DNA from: Nansenia antarctica
Lineage: Eukaryota; Chordata; Actinopteri; Argentiniformes; Microstomatidae
Assembly: GCA_963989245.1 (NCBI GenBank)
Contig: OZ022342.1
Location: forward strand, 55,575,478-55,639,477
Direction: 5' to 3'
Length of the DNA: 64,000 bases
The translations under genes were made by a program, and so were the position numbers. The notes beneath the pieces were generated by a model, which had not been told where the DNA came from, did not search any database, and worked only from the letters and a program-made list of their open reading frames with translations. Positions 62,505-64,000 of the stretch are shown here, piece by piece; positions within the stretch are counted from its first letter, which is position 1; every line of letters begins with the position of its first letter.

Positions 62505-63500
62505 ATGGACGACTCGCAGGTGCTGCAGAGACGAGGATATACTTTAGGCATCAGTGTAGGGGAGGGATCCTACGCCAAAGTAAGATCCGCTTATTCCGAG
62601 CGTCTGAAGACAACTGTTGCGGTGAAGATTATGAACAAAAAAAAATCAACAGCGGATTTCTTGGAGAAATTCTTGCCCCGGGAACTGGAGATCCTTGCAT
62701 CCCTAAGCCACCCCAACATCATTAAGATCTTCGAGATTTTCGAGACGTCGGAAGGAAAGGTGTTCATGATTATGGAGCTTGGTGCGCAAGGGGACTTACT
62801 GGACTTCATTAAAGCCAGAGGTGCTTTACCCGAGGATTTCTCCAATAAACTATTCGGACAGCTGTCACGTGCAATGAAATATGCACACGACAAAGACGTT
62901 GTCCACAGAGACTTAAAATGCGAAAACCTACTCTTGGACAAGGACTTCAACCTCAAAGTGACAGACTTTGGGTTCGCCAGGAGACTCAGTTACCATGATG
63001 ATGGACAAATGATCCTCAGTAAAACTTTCTGCGGCTCCGCAGCCTATGCAGCACCAGAGGTTTTAGAGGGAATCCCATACAACCCCAAAGTGTATGACGT
63101 GTGGAGCATGGGCGTGGTTCTATTCATCATGCTCTGTGGATGTATGCCATTTGACGACTCCAACATCAAGAAGATGCTGAAGATACAGAAAAAACATTCT
63201 GTTGACTTCCGAAGCAAGAATGTCTCCAGAGAAGCCAAAGACCTGATCCATCGGATGCTTAACCCCGACGTGACCCAGCGAATTGAGATTGATGTCATTC
63301 TCGAGCATGCATGGATGCAGGGTAAATGCAAGTCACATCAAGGGAATAAGAAACATGGGCCTTCCACGTCTAAAGGGGCTAATGCTGAGGAATCGGATGC
63401 CAAACCCATGGAGAGCAAAGATGTTGCTGGACCATCCGAGAGGGTCAAGGAAAAGGCAGCCTCCCCTGTTACAAATCAAGACGTACCTGCAGATTCATGA
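62505..63500 (+). CDS. tssk2: Testis-specific serine/threonine kinase, TSSK1/2 type
   Basis: A single uninterrupted frame of 331 residues; mammalian TSSK1 and TSSK2 are likewise intronless. The kinase domain spans about 12-272: glycine loop GEGSYAKV (19-26), ATP lysine K41 in VAVKIM, catalytic HRDLKCEN (134-141), DFG 154-156, the activation segment SKTFCGSAAYAAPE and YDVWSMGVVLFIMLCG. The opening MDDSQVLQRRGYTLGISVGE matches the mammalian MDDxxVLxRRGYxLG pattern closely. The C-terminal 50 residues are charged and low-complexity. TSSK1/2 phosphorylate sperm proteins late in spermatogenesis. Its place next to dgcr2 mirrors human TSSK2 at 22q11; a single ancestral tssk1/2 gene is the alternative name. 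A poly(A) signal AATAAA lies only 25 bases after the stop. Confidence 0.92.
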   Translation: MDDSQVLQRRGYTLGISVGEGSYAKVRSAYSERLKTTVAVKIMNKKKSTADFLEKFLPRELEILASLSHPNIIKIFEIFETSEGKVFMIMELGAQGDLLDFIKARGALPEDFSNKLFGQLSRAMKYAHDKDVVHRDLKCENLLLDKDFNLKVTDFGFARRLSYHDDGQMILSKTFCGSAAYAAPEVLEGIPYNPKVYDVWSMGVVLFIMLCGCMPFDDSNIKKMLKIQKKHSVDFRSKNVSREAKDLIHRMLNPDVTQRIEIDVILEHAWMQGKCKSHQGNKKHGPSTSKGANAEESDAKPMESKDVAGPSERVKEKAASPVTNQDVPADS

Positions 63501-64000
63501 CTCAATTAGACCAAACTAGTGCATAATAAACGGAGCATACATCATTGTGAATATCGCCCATCTCAACATTAACTTTTTCAGATGTTGAGTCTGCTGTGTC
63601 TAAAGGCAAGTATTTTCTATGCTCAATATTTCAGTTTGACAAACAAATCACTCTTACACATTACAAGTAAAAATTAAGCCATGAAAGATTATATTGCAGA
63701 AAGAGGCATACAAAACAGAGGCTAACATTGTTAGCATTATATTTACAAAGAACTAAAACCTTCAGCAAAGCCTCATTATAACATTCAACATGATTGTAAT
63801 TATATCTGTCTATGTACAATTATGGGATCTTTCTGGAGGGTTTCAGATACTATGATACTATCCAACAACTTAGGAACAATTATGAACTCCCAAATATTCC
63901 TGAACAGAGTTTATTCAGCCTCTTTCCCCATCTCTATGCACATACCGTTCTACCAGGTTTTCATAAAACATTGTGAGGGCGTGAGCTGGGGGATCGAAAA
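63501..64000. other. tssk downstream region to the right edge
   Basis: AATAAA at 63525-63530 probably ends the tssk transcript. The rest is A-T-rich. At the edge, a minus-strand frame of 28 codons (63915-64000, containing MFYENLVERYV) is open to the border and closed by a TGA that overlaps an AATAAA. It could be the last exon of a neighbouring minus-strand gene, but I do not recognise it. Confidence 0.4.

Overview
This is a vertebrate, almost certainly teleost, nuclear window. It holds nine protein-coding genes, eight of them spliced with GT-AG introns. Their conceptual products align residue by residue with human KDM2B, ORAI1, MORN3, TMEM120B, RHOF, SETD1B, the CA15/CA4 class of carbonic anhydrases, DGCR2 and the TSSK1/2 kinases. 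The repeats are of fish type: hAT and PIF/Harbinger remnants with intact target duplications, Tc1-like ends, LINE/SINE-like tails ending in an 'AAATAAA..TGATTGATTG' motif, and one repeat resembling a family common in salmonid and pike genomes. That last resemblance suggests, but does not prove, a protacanthopterygian fish. No operons, CRISPR arrays, tRNA or rRNA genes were seen.

Layout, left to right: kdm2b 5' end (minus, 226-2788, runs off the left edge); orai1 (plus, 3707-4640); morn3 (minus, 5708-7116); tmem120b (plus, 8179-14281); rhof (minus, 18705-22269); setd1b (plus, 29031 or 29290 to 41662); a ca15-like carbonic anhydrase (minus, 45950-48183); dgcr2 (minus, 52360-61593); and an intronless tssk1/2-like kinase (plus, 62505-63500). 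kdm2b/orai1, morn3/tmem120b, rhof/setd1b and dgcr2/tssk are head to head. orai1/morn3, tmem120b/rhof and setd1b/ca15 are tail to tail. Exon coordinates are given for every gene and were checked for reading phase across all junctions.

The first six genes keep the order of human 12q24.31 (KDM2B-ORAI1-MORN3-TMEM120B-RHOF-SETD1B). The last three match human 22q11.21 (CA15 pseudogenes-DGCR2-TSSK2). The window therefore joins two blocks that lie on different human chromosomes. The genes do not form one pathway: two act on chromatin (kdm2b on H3K36me, setd1b on H3K4me), and the rest cover calcium entry, cytoskeletal signalling, membrane proteins and germ-cell functions.

Most worth a second look: an AT-AC, U12-type intron just before the catalytic end of setd1b; an orai1 frame that opens exactly at the human Met64 (beta-form) position with a stop upstream; a long fold-back in the tmem120b 3'UTR; a 33-base in-frame candidate cassette exon in dgcr2; a Harbinger-type element carrying a nested hAT MITE; and a tandem array of 5'-splice-site-like hexamers just downstream of a setd1b donor. 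I did not find a clearly new multi-gene biological system here.
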